Source: Chitinophagaceae bacterium
Lineage (GTDB): Bacteria; Bacteroidota; Bacteroidia; Chitinophagales; Chitinophagaceae
DNA length: 64,000 bases
Assembly (NCBI GenBank): GCA_013140985.1
Contig: JABFRU010000015.1
Span: 1 to 64,000 of the forward strand
Reading direction: 5' to 3'
The notes beneath the pieces were generated by a model. The model was given only the letters and a program-made list of their open reading frames with translations, was not told the DNA's origin and searched no databases. The translations under genes and the position numbers were made by a program. Positions 1-7,099 of this stretch are shown one piece after another (position 1 is the stretch's first letter; the number at the start of each line of letters is the position of its first letter).

Positions 1-584
1 ATTGTTCATACGCTTTTCTTATTTTTTTCGATTCACGGTTGGCCTGCAACAATGGATGCTGAAACAATTGCACCATGATGCCCTGCTTGTCTTCATGCGG
101 CCCGTACCAGGTGGAAGCATCATTTTATCCATGCCAAGGTAATGCCATATTAATTCTTCAGTGGCTTTGCAATTTTCCTGGCTGATAACATGATGGATAA
201 TTACATAACCATTCTCCTCCCAGAACTGAAGGTCATTTGCTGTTGATACATCCGGTTCATGCCGGTCAGAACTTTGTTTGATCAATTGGCCCTGCAATGA
301 TTGATGAAAACGGTCAATGTTTGCAAGCGGTAAAGAGCCGCCGTTACGTTCAATGACCCATTGTTCAAATTCATCAAAAGACGGGCTGCTTCGATAGACA
401 TGAGTAAATACCTGTTCGATGCCGAGTCCAAGTGATCAAGCATCGCTGTGTCGGTGATCCATTTATCTGTAAAACTATCCTGCGGAATTTGCCCCGATTT
501 TTTGGCCATGACTTTGCCCCAAAATCTTTCCAGGTGAAAGATGCCGGCAGGACTGCTGTCAAATGTATTGGCGATAGTGATCAA
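1..584 (-). pseudogene. phytanoyl-CoA dioxygenase (PhyH)-like gene, frameshifted, 3' end off window
   Basis: Three reading frames of the minus strand join into one PhyH-type protein. Frame one, from about 584, reads HLERFWGKVMAKKSGQ and ends in TAMLDHL. The next frame continues GLGIEQVFTHVYRSSPSF through WVIERNGGSLPLANIDRFHQ to FWEENGYVIIHHVIS and LGMDK. A third frame resumes DASTWYGPHEDKQGIMVQLF and is open to the left edge. The breaks lie near 432-434 (one C lost from a CC run on the coding strand) and near 122-130 (one A lost from an A run). No in-frame ATG exists upstream of the first conserved part; TTG at 584 is the only obvious start. The family are Fe(II)/2-oxoglutarate dioxygenases; the HxD iron motif would lie beyond the edge. 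Either a decaying gene or a normal gene with sequencing errors. Confidence 0.72.
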
Positions 585-673
585 TGATAAATGGATAAGA
601 TCTAAAATAATGAATTTTGCTTTTTTAGCAGAGACCCGATTAATTTAAAACGCCGGCAGAAGAGCGGGGACAT

Positions 674-703
674 AAAAAAAGGATCCCGGTAAAACCGGGA
701 CCC
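674..703 (-). terminator. Rho-independent terminator of the RRM gene
   Basis: On the minus strand a GC-rich inverted repeat (GGGTCCCGGT / ACCGGGATCC) with a short T-rich loop is followed by a run of seven T. It lies about 25 bases after the RRM stop codon. Confidence 0.85.
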
Positions 704-725
704 TTCCATAAACTTTTCAAACTAA

Positions 726-995
726 TTACCAACGTTTATTAGTAGGACGGGGAGCTTTTTCTCTTGCTACTGAAACTGACATGGCCCGGCCGTCAATATC
801 TTTTCCGTTCAATCCTTTAATAGCTGCCTCACCATCACTGTCGGCACCCATTTCTACAAAACCAAAACCACGGCTGCGTCCTGTTTCCCTGTCCATAATT
901 ACTTTGGCTGAGGAAACTGCGCCGAATTGCTCAAACATTTTTCTAAGATCATCTTCTGAAGTGTGAAAACTCAGGTTCGAAACGTACATGTTCAT
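726..995 (-). CDS. RRM-type RNA-binding protein
   Basis: A single RNA recognition motif makes up the whole 89-residue protein. RNP2 is MYVSNL near the N terminus and RNP1 is RGFGFVEM at about residues 42-49; both carry the aromatic residues that stack on single-stranded RNA. A short basic tail (APRPTNKRW) follows. Stand-alone bacterial RRM proteins of this size occur in Bacteroidota and cyanobacteria and are often cold-induced RNA chaperones; that role is inferred from the family. The gene is monocistronic, with its own strong terminator. The 281 bases upstream (996-1276) contain no gene and could hold a long 5' leader. Confidence 0.93.
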   Translation of the reverse strand: MNMYVSNLSFHTSEDDLRKMFEQFGAVSSAKVIMDRETGRSRGFGFVEMGADSDGEAAIKGLNGKDIDGRAMSVSVAREKAPRPTNKRW

Positions 996-1276
996 AAAAC
1001 TAAAATTTTAAATAAAACAATTAAAATACCACCTGCTCTTTGCGAAGCAAGTTGTGACAAAAGACTGGCAGCAACGAAGTAAAGAGGAGATTAACTATTA
1101 CTAAGACGAAGAGTAAGAATTGATACTGATCCGGACTGAATTGTTGAAAGAACTTATAATCACCTGGTGAAGATACACTATTAAATATCAGCAGGGAGTT
1201 TAATTTGTAGTGTACAGCAATTCAAAGCATTGGGAGGAAAATCAACAACAAAGTGAAATGAAAAGTAAACAACCAG
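996..1276. other. gene-free stretch upstream of the RRM gene
   Basis: No open frame of note on either strand. It must contain the promoter and any leader of the RRM gene and the trailer of the next minus-strand gene. I saw no convincing hairpin or repeat in it. Confidence 0.5.
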
Positions 1277-1693
1277 CTATTCAAGTTTAATATTGAACAA
1301 AAGAACCTTGCCGGCACCACTATATGCACCCCCTTCAAAATAAAAGACTTCAATATATTCAAGCCCCGAATTCTTTATGGCCTCCAGTGAAAATGAGACA
1401 GGATTGAAACTGCCTTTTCCCTGCCCGGAAGCGATGACCCGATGCTTACCATTTTCGGCTGTAAGATTTGTCGGACAGTCATGACATGGTGAACATTGAT
1501 GATACCTTACTGTGATCGAATCACCTGTCTTGATACTGTTTGTTTTAAGTTTGATAACGTGACCATTCCCATACCCGCCAAGTTCTGCCATCTTGATCTT
1601 GTTGTAATAGACATGCCAGTATGAAGTGGTATCTGCTTTTACGAGTTGAGAAAAGCAGGTGATGAACAATGCAATGAACAGGATCTTTTTCAT
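1277..1693 (-). CDS. small secreted protein of unknown function
   Basis: The start at 1693 (MKKILFIALF) is preferred over an upstream in-frame ATG at 1744 because it gives a clean signal peptide: basic end, hydrophobic core, likely cleavage after VKA at residue 20. The mature part is about 118 residues, opens with TTSYWHVYYNKIK and contains a cysteine cluster CSPCHDC near residue 68, which could bind metal or form disulfides. The C-terminal half looks beta-rich (EYIEVFYFEGGAYSGAGKVLLFNIKLE). I do not recognise the family. It stands alone, divergent from the lipase gene on the plus strand. Confidence 0.75.
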   Translation of the reverse strand: MKKILFIALFITCFSQLVKADTTSYWHVYYNKIKMAELGGYGNGHVIKLKTNSIKTGDSITVRYHQCSPCHDCPTNLTAENGKHRVIASGQGKGSFNPVSFSLEAIKNSGLEYIEVFYFEGGAYSGAGKVLLFNIKLE

Positions 1694-1861
1694 TTGAACG
1701 ATAGTTAAAGATAATAAACAGGCTGATGCTGCCAGGGGGTTCAATACATACGATAGAGTAGGTTGTTGTTACCGGCTTGATTAACGATAGCTTTATATTC
1801 TTAACTTTATAGAAGTTTGTTCCAACTGGAACAATAATCATTAAACCCAAAACTTTATCAA

Positions 1862-2803
1862 ATGAGCAATTCACCATCTCCCACCATCCAGGGCCGTATG
1901 CTCTGTGCAAGTGTGCTGTCCTATTCAGTTCCGAATAATGTAACGATCAATCCGCCCAACAGTAATATCCCGCTTACAAAACCTTATTACAGCGGGGCAG
2001 GTTATATTGGCATTCCCGCCATGATCGCCAGCAATGCACATGATACACATGCCGCCTGCACTGTAGGTGTAACACAAGACGGTATTGTGATCGCTTTCAG
2101 GGGAACAGTTTATACTTCCATCACCGATTGGACGAATGACCTGCTGGTTGAGCCTGTTGCTGTTCCCAATATTCCCGGCGAGATACATGATGGATTTAAT
2201 AAAGCGCTGGTCGCTATTTACCCGGTACTTCTTCCGTGGTTAAGAAAAGTGATAGCTGCAAATCCCGGCTTAAAACTTTATATCACCGGCCATAGTAAAG
2301 GAGCGGCCATGGCGCCGATCGCTGCTTATTATCTTTATAACAATGGTATAAAAGCCAGCGGACTTTACCTGTATGCGCCACCCTTACCCGGCAACAGCAC
2401 TTTTGCTTCAGCCTATAATAATTTATTCCCCAACACATTCCTCTATGAAAATTATCTTGATATCGTACCGCTGTTACCCCCTTCACCGGAAACCGCCGGC
2501 GGACTGGATTATTATTTCCTGGGCAATGGATCAACGGAGGCAAAGATCGCAGCGGCGCTTATCACATGGTTTGGGTTAGAATATGATTATTCGCCGATAG
2601 GTACTGCCAACAACACTTTTTTTATACTTCCACCGGTGGGCGGCAAATACAGTATCGTACCGCTGACCAACTCTGTTTATATCCAGCAACTCAATTCAAT
2701 CGGAATGAATATCCTTGCAGGTAATATCAAACTGATAGCGGCGGCACATAATTCCCGCTGCGGAGGCGGCTATATGGGTGCATTGGGAGGAGGGATCTGT
2801 TGA
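1862..2803 (+). CDS. class 3 lipase family alpha/beta hydrolase
   Basis: The 313-residue protein has the layout of fungal-type class 3 lipases. The oxyanion region is IAFRGT (about residues 78-82), followed by the IHDGF motif near 109-112, the nucleophile elbow TGHSKG (Ser145), a candidate Asp200 in ENYLDIVP and a candidate His296 in AAAHNS. Substrates of the family are acyl esters of glycerides or phospholipids; the substrate here is unknown. No signal peptide is visible, so it may act inside the cell or leave by another route. The C terminus is rich in Gly and Cys (CGGGYMGALGGGIC), which is unusual. A possible promoter box TAACTTTA lies at 1802-1809. Confidence 0.85.
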   Translation: MSNSPSPTIQGRMLCASVLSYSVPNNVTINPPNSNIPLTKPYYSGAGYIGIPAMIASNAHDTHAACTVGVTQDGIVIAFRGTVYTSITDWTNDLLVEPVAVPNIPGEIHDGFNKALVAIYPVLLPWLRKVIAANPGLKLYITGHSKGAAMAPIAAYYLYNNGIKASGLYLYAPPLPGNSTFASAYNNLFPNTFLYENYLDIVPLLPPSPETAGGLDYYFLGNGSTEAKIAAALITWFGLEYDYSPIGTANNTFFILPPVGGKYSIVPLTNSVYIQQLNSIGMNILAGNIKLIAAAHNSRCGGGYMGALGGGIC

Positions 2804-2901
2804 CAGGAACTACCCTTGTATCTTCTTGCTTTGACAGTGGTTGACCGAAGGTAACATCAGCTTACGGCATGAATTGAATAAACCCCAGCCGTAGTGATGG
2901 G

Positions 2902-4218
2902 CTATTGCGACCACAGCACTTTAATACCGGGTTGTATATCATAACTGGCCGGGCCTTTTTTTACAGTGAATATACTGTCCATGTTCGCAACCACATTGCT
3001 AATGCTCATTGTTTTTAAACACTGGTAAATAGTAGAACCTCCTGCTGCATTGAATACCTGGCTGAACCGGTACTGATCATTTCCCCAGGGAACTCCCAGC
3101 TTTGTATAATAAGTCGTGAAATCCACCAGTTCTTTGCTGGAAGGGTCGTATTGCACAGTTTTAAAACCCGAGTTATGACCAAACTCTGTTGTTACTCCCG
3201 GGCAGGAAATAGCAACTTCCGTCACCTGTTGACCGCTTGAATCATACAATAGCCTTAACTCGTCCATATGTGTGTGTCCGTATAAGATACCGGCTATCGT
3301 TTGCTGATAGGCAGGATCGGATGTAAGACGGAGAAACTTGTTCTGCCATTTCTGGCCCTGCCACATCAAAACCGTTTTGCTTTTTTGGGATGTACCGAAT
3401 GCATCCAAACCGGGAGGGATATGCATGGCTATATATACTTTTTCTTTTTTTGCCGTCGCATCGGCGAGTTGTGCTTCCAGCCATTTCATTTGTTCATGCC
3501 TGGCGCTATCCGGATCACTGCCATTGGCCATTTTAAAACCATGGTTATACATGACTGTATTCAATGCAAGCAACCTCAACCCCTCAACAGGCTTTGCAGC
3601 ATAATAACCCAGGTCGGGGCGTGGGTTTGATACTATGCAAGGAGCTTTGTTGCCGCTGCGATTGATATTGAGGGCAGGGTAAGGATTCGAACTATCAGGT
3701 ACAAGATAAAATGGTGTATTGCCGTTCTCATCAGTGAAGGAATAATAATCGCCGGCAAGCCCGTCATTATTACCCGGCAGGTAAAACAAAGCTTTATTAT
3801 ATTTTGTTGCCAGGTTGCGCAGACCTGTAAGGATCGTATCAATATTCCTGTCGTGGTGAATCCGGTCGGGACTATTTGGTTGCAGGTAGTATTTTCCATA
3901 ATGACCGGGCAGGTCGCCGGTATAAATAATAAACTGGGGTGCATCCGGGGCCGACAATAATGATTCGGCTTTCGACAAAAAGCGATACCAGAGATCCATG
4001 CCGGTATCATGGTTAGGGACAGTGGTATCGCTATAAGTTTCCAAATGAATATCTGAAAGGAATAAAAAACTGGCAGGCGTTTTACCGAGAGATACATTTT
4101 CGACCAGCTCATTCCTGTTTTCTTTCGGCGGGGCTTTTTTGTTTTTACAGGAAGAAATGAGAATGGCTGTGGCAGCTATAGCAATAATGACCGGTAGGAG
4201 GGGATAAGGTTTTTTCAT
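2902..4218 (-). CDS. lipoprotein calcineurin-like metallophosphoesterase
   Basis: The protein starts with a lipoprotein signal ending in ISSC (Cys24), so it should be lipid-anchored on the periplasmic or cell-surface side. The five metallophosphoesterase blocks are all present in order: SDIHLE, TGDLPGH, PGNNDG, AMHIPPG and YGHTHMDE. The long insert between the first blocks and the overall length of 438 residues resemble the acid sphingomyelinase-like branch, which cleaves phosphodiesters. A nucleotide or lipid phosphodiester is the likely class of substrate, but it cannot be told from sequence. It appears monocistronic; a palindromic repeat lies upstream at 4289-4371. Confidence 0.88.
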   Translation of the reverse strand: MKKPYPLLPVIIAIAATAILISSCKNKKAPPKENRNELVENVSLGKTPASFLFLSDIHLETYSDTTVPNHDTGMDLWYRFLSKAESLLSAPDAPQFIIYTGDLPGHYGKYYLQPNSPDRIHHDRNIDTILTGLRNLATKYNKALFYLPGNNDGLAGDYYSFTDENGNTPFYLVPDSSNPYPALNINRSGNKAPCIVSNPRPDLGYYAAKPVEGLRLLALNTVMYNHGFKMANGSDPDSARHEQMKWLEAQLADATAKKEKVYIAMHIPPGLDAFGTSQKSKTVLMWQGQKWQNKFLRLTSDPAYQQTIAGILYGHTHMDELRLLYDSSGQQVTEVAISCPGVTTEFGHNSGFKTVQYDPSSKELVDFTTYYTKLGVPWGNDQYRFSQVFNAAGGSTIYQCLKTMSISNVVANMDSIFTVKKGPASYDIQPGIKVLWSQ

Positions 4219-4288
4219 GTTCTAAATATAAAAGAAAAAAGGCAGGTTGTGTTCCGACTTGTTTTTTGGTAGTGTGTCAGTTTGAAAT

Positions 4289-4371
4289 TTGAACCACTAA
4301 GGCACAAAGTCACGAAGAAACACAAAGCTAACTTCGTGAAGCCTTTGTGTCTTGCTGTCTTCGTGGTTCAA
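4289..4371. repeat. imperfect inverted repeat (AACCACTAAGGCAC-type)
   Basis: The left arm begins TTGAACCACTAAGGCACAAA and the right arm ends TGTCTTCGTGGTTCAA; the outer nine bases pair perfectly and the inner arms share the words CACAAAG and CACGAAG. The stop codon of the antitoxin-like gene (4368-4370) lies inside the right arm. Similar 'accactaaggcac' palindromes are common between genes in Bacteroidota (from memory, not searched). Confidence 0.75.
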
Positions 4372-4628
4372 CTACTGCTTTTCCTATTTGCATGAGTTAT
4401 GTTTAGCCATTCATCTATGTCTTTGTCTGCCTCGTCGTCTGTAAGTGTTTCTTTGTTTTTCACCTGTTCTTCTGCTTCTTCAATGGCTTTTTTTTGTTTA
4501 TCGTTTACCTGGTAAATGGTATCAGGTTCCTGCAGTTCAAAAAGATGAGATACTTCCTCGAGGATAGAAGGGTCATCTGTCTCATTTATTTTAGTGATGA
4601 GTTTTTCTTTGAGGTTTTTTTCTGGCAT
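4368..4628 (-). CDS. antitoxin-like small protein, no toxin seen next to it
   Basis: The 86-residue acidic protein has the form of many Bacteroidota addiction-module antitoxins: an N-terminal helix pair (MPEKNLKEKLITKINETDD, then SILEEVSHLFELQ), a central segment with KKAIEEAEEQVKN, and a C-terminal DEADKDIDEWLN region of the type that wraps a RelE/ParE-like toxin. Family membership is inferred from this pattern. No RelE/ParE-like ORF lies downstream: the stop codon falls within a palindromic repeat and the next gene is an unrelated phosphoesterase. It may be an orphan left after loss of its toxin, or a regulator of something elsewhere. Confidence 0.6.
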   Translation of the reverse strand: MPEKNLKEKLITKINETDDPSILEEVSHLFELQEPDTIYQVNDKQKKAIEEAEEQVKNKETLTDDEADKDIDEWLNITHANRKSSS

Positions 4629-4740
4629 GGATTAAAGTTACAAAGCTTAATCTCTTTATCCGTGTGGTTGGTGAAAGAAAACACCAACCACGGGATGAAA
4701 AAACATAAAATGAACACTTGGCAGGGGAGAGAAGGTTTTT

Positions 4741-5931
4741 TTATTGAATATTTCGAACATCCGGGGGCTTTGAATATTCAAGCTTGTATCCTAAAGTATC
4801 ACTTCCTGTTATCAATTTATCGGTAATAATCGTTAAAGTGTCTTTTGCATGCAGCACCCCTTTTAAACTAACCTTGTTGAAAGAAATTTGTTTATCGTTT
4901 ATCTGAATATTATTTAAATGAAATGAATGAATGCCGTTTGCAAAATACCTTGCTTCATCATCAATTATAACTCTTTCTGAGCCTAAAGAGGTCTTTGAAT
5001 ATTTTAATATCCATTCGCCTTTAAAAATATTAGCTAATTTTTTTTGATTTTGAAGGCTTTTTTGCTTCTTTTCAGATCGTTCGGTTGTAGAAGCAATTAA
5101 AATGTGATCCTTTAACTCGATTCTTTCGCTTTCATTTGCTAATAGAGTTTTTACTTCATTACCGGATTGATATATTATAAATAATTGCTTAATAAAATAT
5201 CTAATCGGGTCCGTTCCTAGCTCAGCATTTTCAACATTAAAATTCCCTTTTGAAGAAATTAATTCAGCTACGCTTTTTGTTACATCTTCAAATCTTTCAT
5301 TTTTCCCGTACCGGGCTAATAGGATTTTCATGCTCACTTCTTCCCTTGTTAACGCTTCTAACTTTTGTGTTGTTACTTCTAATTCTTTAAATGTTCTTTC
5401 TTTTTCTTCCCTAATCTTGATTATGGCACTATCCTTCTCATTTAATTGTCTTCTATAATCTTCTATCTCGCCTTGAAATTCAGTCTGTATCTTTCTTATG
5501 GATTCATACCTTTCTCTAAGCTTGTTCGTATTAGTAATATTTTGTTCAAGCTCTTTTCGGGGAATAATTTTGCTCCTATCAGTAAAGTATAGAATTGTCG
5601 CCTTAAACCATCTATTAAATATGGTTGTTATACCTAATGAGATAGTATTAAAAAAATAATAAAATACAATTGAGCCAAAAGCGATAACTACTGGCATTCC
5701 AATTCTATTAACCCAGTTTTTTTCTCTTAAATACCCTTTGATTATTTCGATTTTCGTTAGTCTAGTCTCAGAGGAATCAAAGTTTATAAGTGAAAAAAAA
5801 AGATGCCAATTGTAAATTAGCAATGCAATAATAAAGGCACCTGCAAAGGGTGCTGTATTGCGTTCAGAAAAGGGATTCCTGACTCTTTCTTTGATGTTTT
5901 CAATTGTTGATTTAATCCAATCAAAGATCAT
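4741..5931 (-). CDS. two-TM membrane protein with coiled coil and beta-rich C-terminal domain
   Basis: ATG at 5931 is preferred to the in-frame TTG two codons upstream. Residues about 10-25 are amphipathic and basic (KERVRNPFSERNTAPFAG). Two membrane helices follow, near 27-48 and 79-100, separated by a short charged loop. Residues about 125-205 form a strongly charged coiled coil. The last 90 residues (from IFKGEWILKYSK) look like a small beta-barrel or lipocalin-like domain. I do not recognise the whole architecture. The motif N-P-F..APFAGAFI...NW at the first helix resembles anchor domains seen in other uncharacterised bacterial proteins. The gene is clearly more AT-rich than its neighbours and stands between repeats, which suggests recent acquisition. 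Confidence 0.8.
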   Translation of the reverse strand: MIFDWIKSTIENIKERVRNPFSERNTAPFAGAFIIALLIYNWHLFFSLINFDSSETRLTKIEIIKGYLREKNWVNRIGMPVVIAFGSIVFYYFFNTISLGITTIFNRWFKATILYFTDRSKIIPRKELEQNITNTNKLRERYESIRKIQTEFQGEIEDYRRQLNEKDSAIIKIREEKERTFKELEVTTQKLEALTREEVSMKILLARYGKNERFEDVTKSVAELISSKGNFNVENAELGTDPIRYFIKQLFIIYQSGNEVKTLLANESERIELKDHILIASTTERSEKKQKSLQNQKKLANIFKGEWILKYSKTSLGSERVIIDDEARYFANGIHSFHLNNIQINDKQISFNKVSLKGVLHAKDTLTIITDKLITGSDTLGYKLEYSKPPDVRNIQ

Positions 5932-6070
5932 TGACAAAATGGCTTTGGTGTTTCAAATCTAATCGAAGTTTTGATATTACAAATTAATTAAAAGTTGAGT
6001 AGAATAACCGAACGTACAAGTGAGTGACGCAACAGGTGATGATAGTAGTACAATTCCTCGGCTAATAAAG

Positions 6071-6091
6071 ATTCCGGGTCAAGCCCGGAAT
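6071..6091. repeat. short hairpin repeat (ATTCCGGG..CCCGGAAT)
   Basis: A perfect 8-bp stem ATTCCGGG / CCCGGAAT with a five-base loop TCAAG. No T run follows, so it is not a classical terminator. The same palindrome followed by TGAC is a frequent dispersed intergenic element in many genomes (from memory). Confidence 0.65.
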
Positions 6092-6106
6092 GACAAGCGC
6101 ATAAGG

Positions 6107-6153
6107 TTCTCCACATTACCGTTAAACATTGTGGAAAACCCTGAAACTCAACT
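6107..6153. repeat. 47-bp direct repeat, copy A, with paired DnaA-box-like 9-mers
   Basis: Forty-six of 47 bases match copy B at 6999-7045; the mismatch is A versus C at the twelfth position. The repeat holds TTCTCCACA and, 14 bases on, TGTGGAAAA (TTTTCCACA on the other strand). Both resemble the DnaA box TTWTNCACA, the first with one mismatch, in inverted orientation. Copy A lies downstream of the fulvocin C-related gene. Confidence 0.8.
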
Positions 6154-6202
6154 ATGAGTTCCAGCCGAGTCTTATAGCCGGATCATACATCCCTGCGAAG
6201 GA

Positions 6203-6874
6203 TCACCAACCGCTGCAAACTCCATCACATACTTCATTGCCACCATAACCGCAGCCCCACCTGTTACTGCAACTAACATAGCTGCAAGTGCCGCATGCTG
6301 CTGAGTAGTGTATATGATTGCAATAGCAACTGCCATAATTACAATAGGGAGGGCAGGGCCAGTCTTCTTTACCGCTTACCATAGTGTAATCACCCGTTTT
6401 AGGGTCGGCATTCACAAGGTTAAGAGTGATCAGTATATAATTAATATTTATGCTTCCGAACAGTTCAAGGTTTTTTTCAGCCCATGTGTTTAAAGACAGG
6501 TCGGGATTTTTGCTCTGCGCTGAAGCATACAATGCCGGTGTAAAGAGAGAAGCGAGTTCCCCGAGGCTTTCCTTTTTTTTCTCATCTGTTGTCAGGTTAA
6601 GGATCGTATTGATCTTTTCTTTCCATATCCTGGCCTTGCCTTCGTTACTCATTTGTTGAAACACATGCACCTGTATTTGCAGCGTTAATGACGACATAAC
6701 ATGATAAGGGATGGAATTTATATCCGCTATCCCATGTTTATTGAGGAATTCTTGCGTGGCTTCATCAGGCTTTGCATTGTTAGCCAGGCTTACTTTGTCT
6801 TGCTTGCAGCCAGCGGCGATAAGAAAAAAGCAAAGGATAAAAAGCTGCAGGTTTGGTACTAGTGTCTTTTTCAT
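6203..6874 (-). CDS. fulvocin C-related Cys-rich lipoprotein
   Basis: A lipoprotein signal peptide ends in AAGC (Cys23). The central region (about 40-165) is helical and soluble, with a conserved-looking IPYHVMSSLTLQIQ block and a WAEKNLELFG block. The last 50 residues, starting WPCPPYC, contain ten cysteines in a Tyr/Gly-rich, disulfide-type arrangement and end VCDGVCSGW. This layout matches Bacteroidota proteins named after the myxobacterial bacteriocin fulvocin C, whose mature peptide is a short eight-cysteine chain. Whether it kills, protects or does something else is unknown. There is no neighbouring transporter, protease or immunity gene. It is framed by a 47-bp direct repeat, so it may have moved or been duplicated as a unit. 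Confidence 0.75.
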   Translation of the reverse strand: MKKTLVPNLQLFILCFFLIAAGCKQDKVSLANNAKPDEATQEFLNKHGIADINSIPYHVMSSLTLQIQVHVFQQMSNEGKARIWKEKINTILNLTTDEKKKESLGELASLFTPALYASAQSKNPDLSLNTWAEKNLELFGSININYILITLNLVNADPKTGDYTMVSGKEDWPCPPYCNYGSCYCNHIHYSAACGTCSYVSCSNRWGCGYGGNEVCDGVCSGW

Positions 6875-6998
6875 AACAGGAGTTTTTGGTTTAATGAAAT
6901 TGACCGGGCTGATTATTGCCTCATCTCAGCCCGGGAGTATTCTAAAACAATTTACGAAATGTTGCAAGCATTAGCGAAAAATGATCACATCCCTTATA

Positions 6999-7045
6999 TT
7001 CTCCACATTCCCGTTAAACATTGTGGAAAACCCTGAAACTCAACT
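6999..7045. repeat. 47-bp direct repeat, copy B, in the smc upstream region
   Basis: Near-identical to copy A at 6107-6153. It contains the same inverted pair TTCTCCACA (6999-7007) and TGTGGAAAA (7022-7030) and ends 54 bases before the GTG start of smc. It could therefore overlap the smc promoter. Confidence 0.8.
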
Positions 7046-7099
7046 TTGGCGAGCCCTTTATTAATGTAAATTCGCCGCAATACTATAAAATCAGAAACA

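Noticed and set aside
6107-7045. The 47-bp repeats as attL/attR of an integrative element
   Set aside because: No integrase, recombinase or tRNA lies in or near the interval, and only one gene is enclosed.
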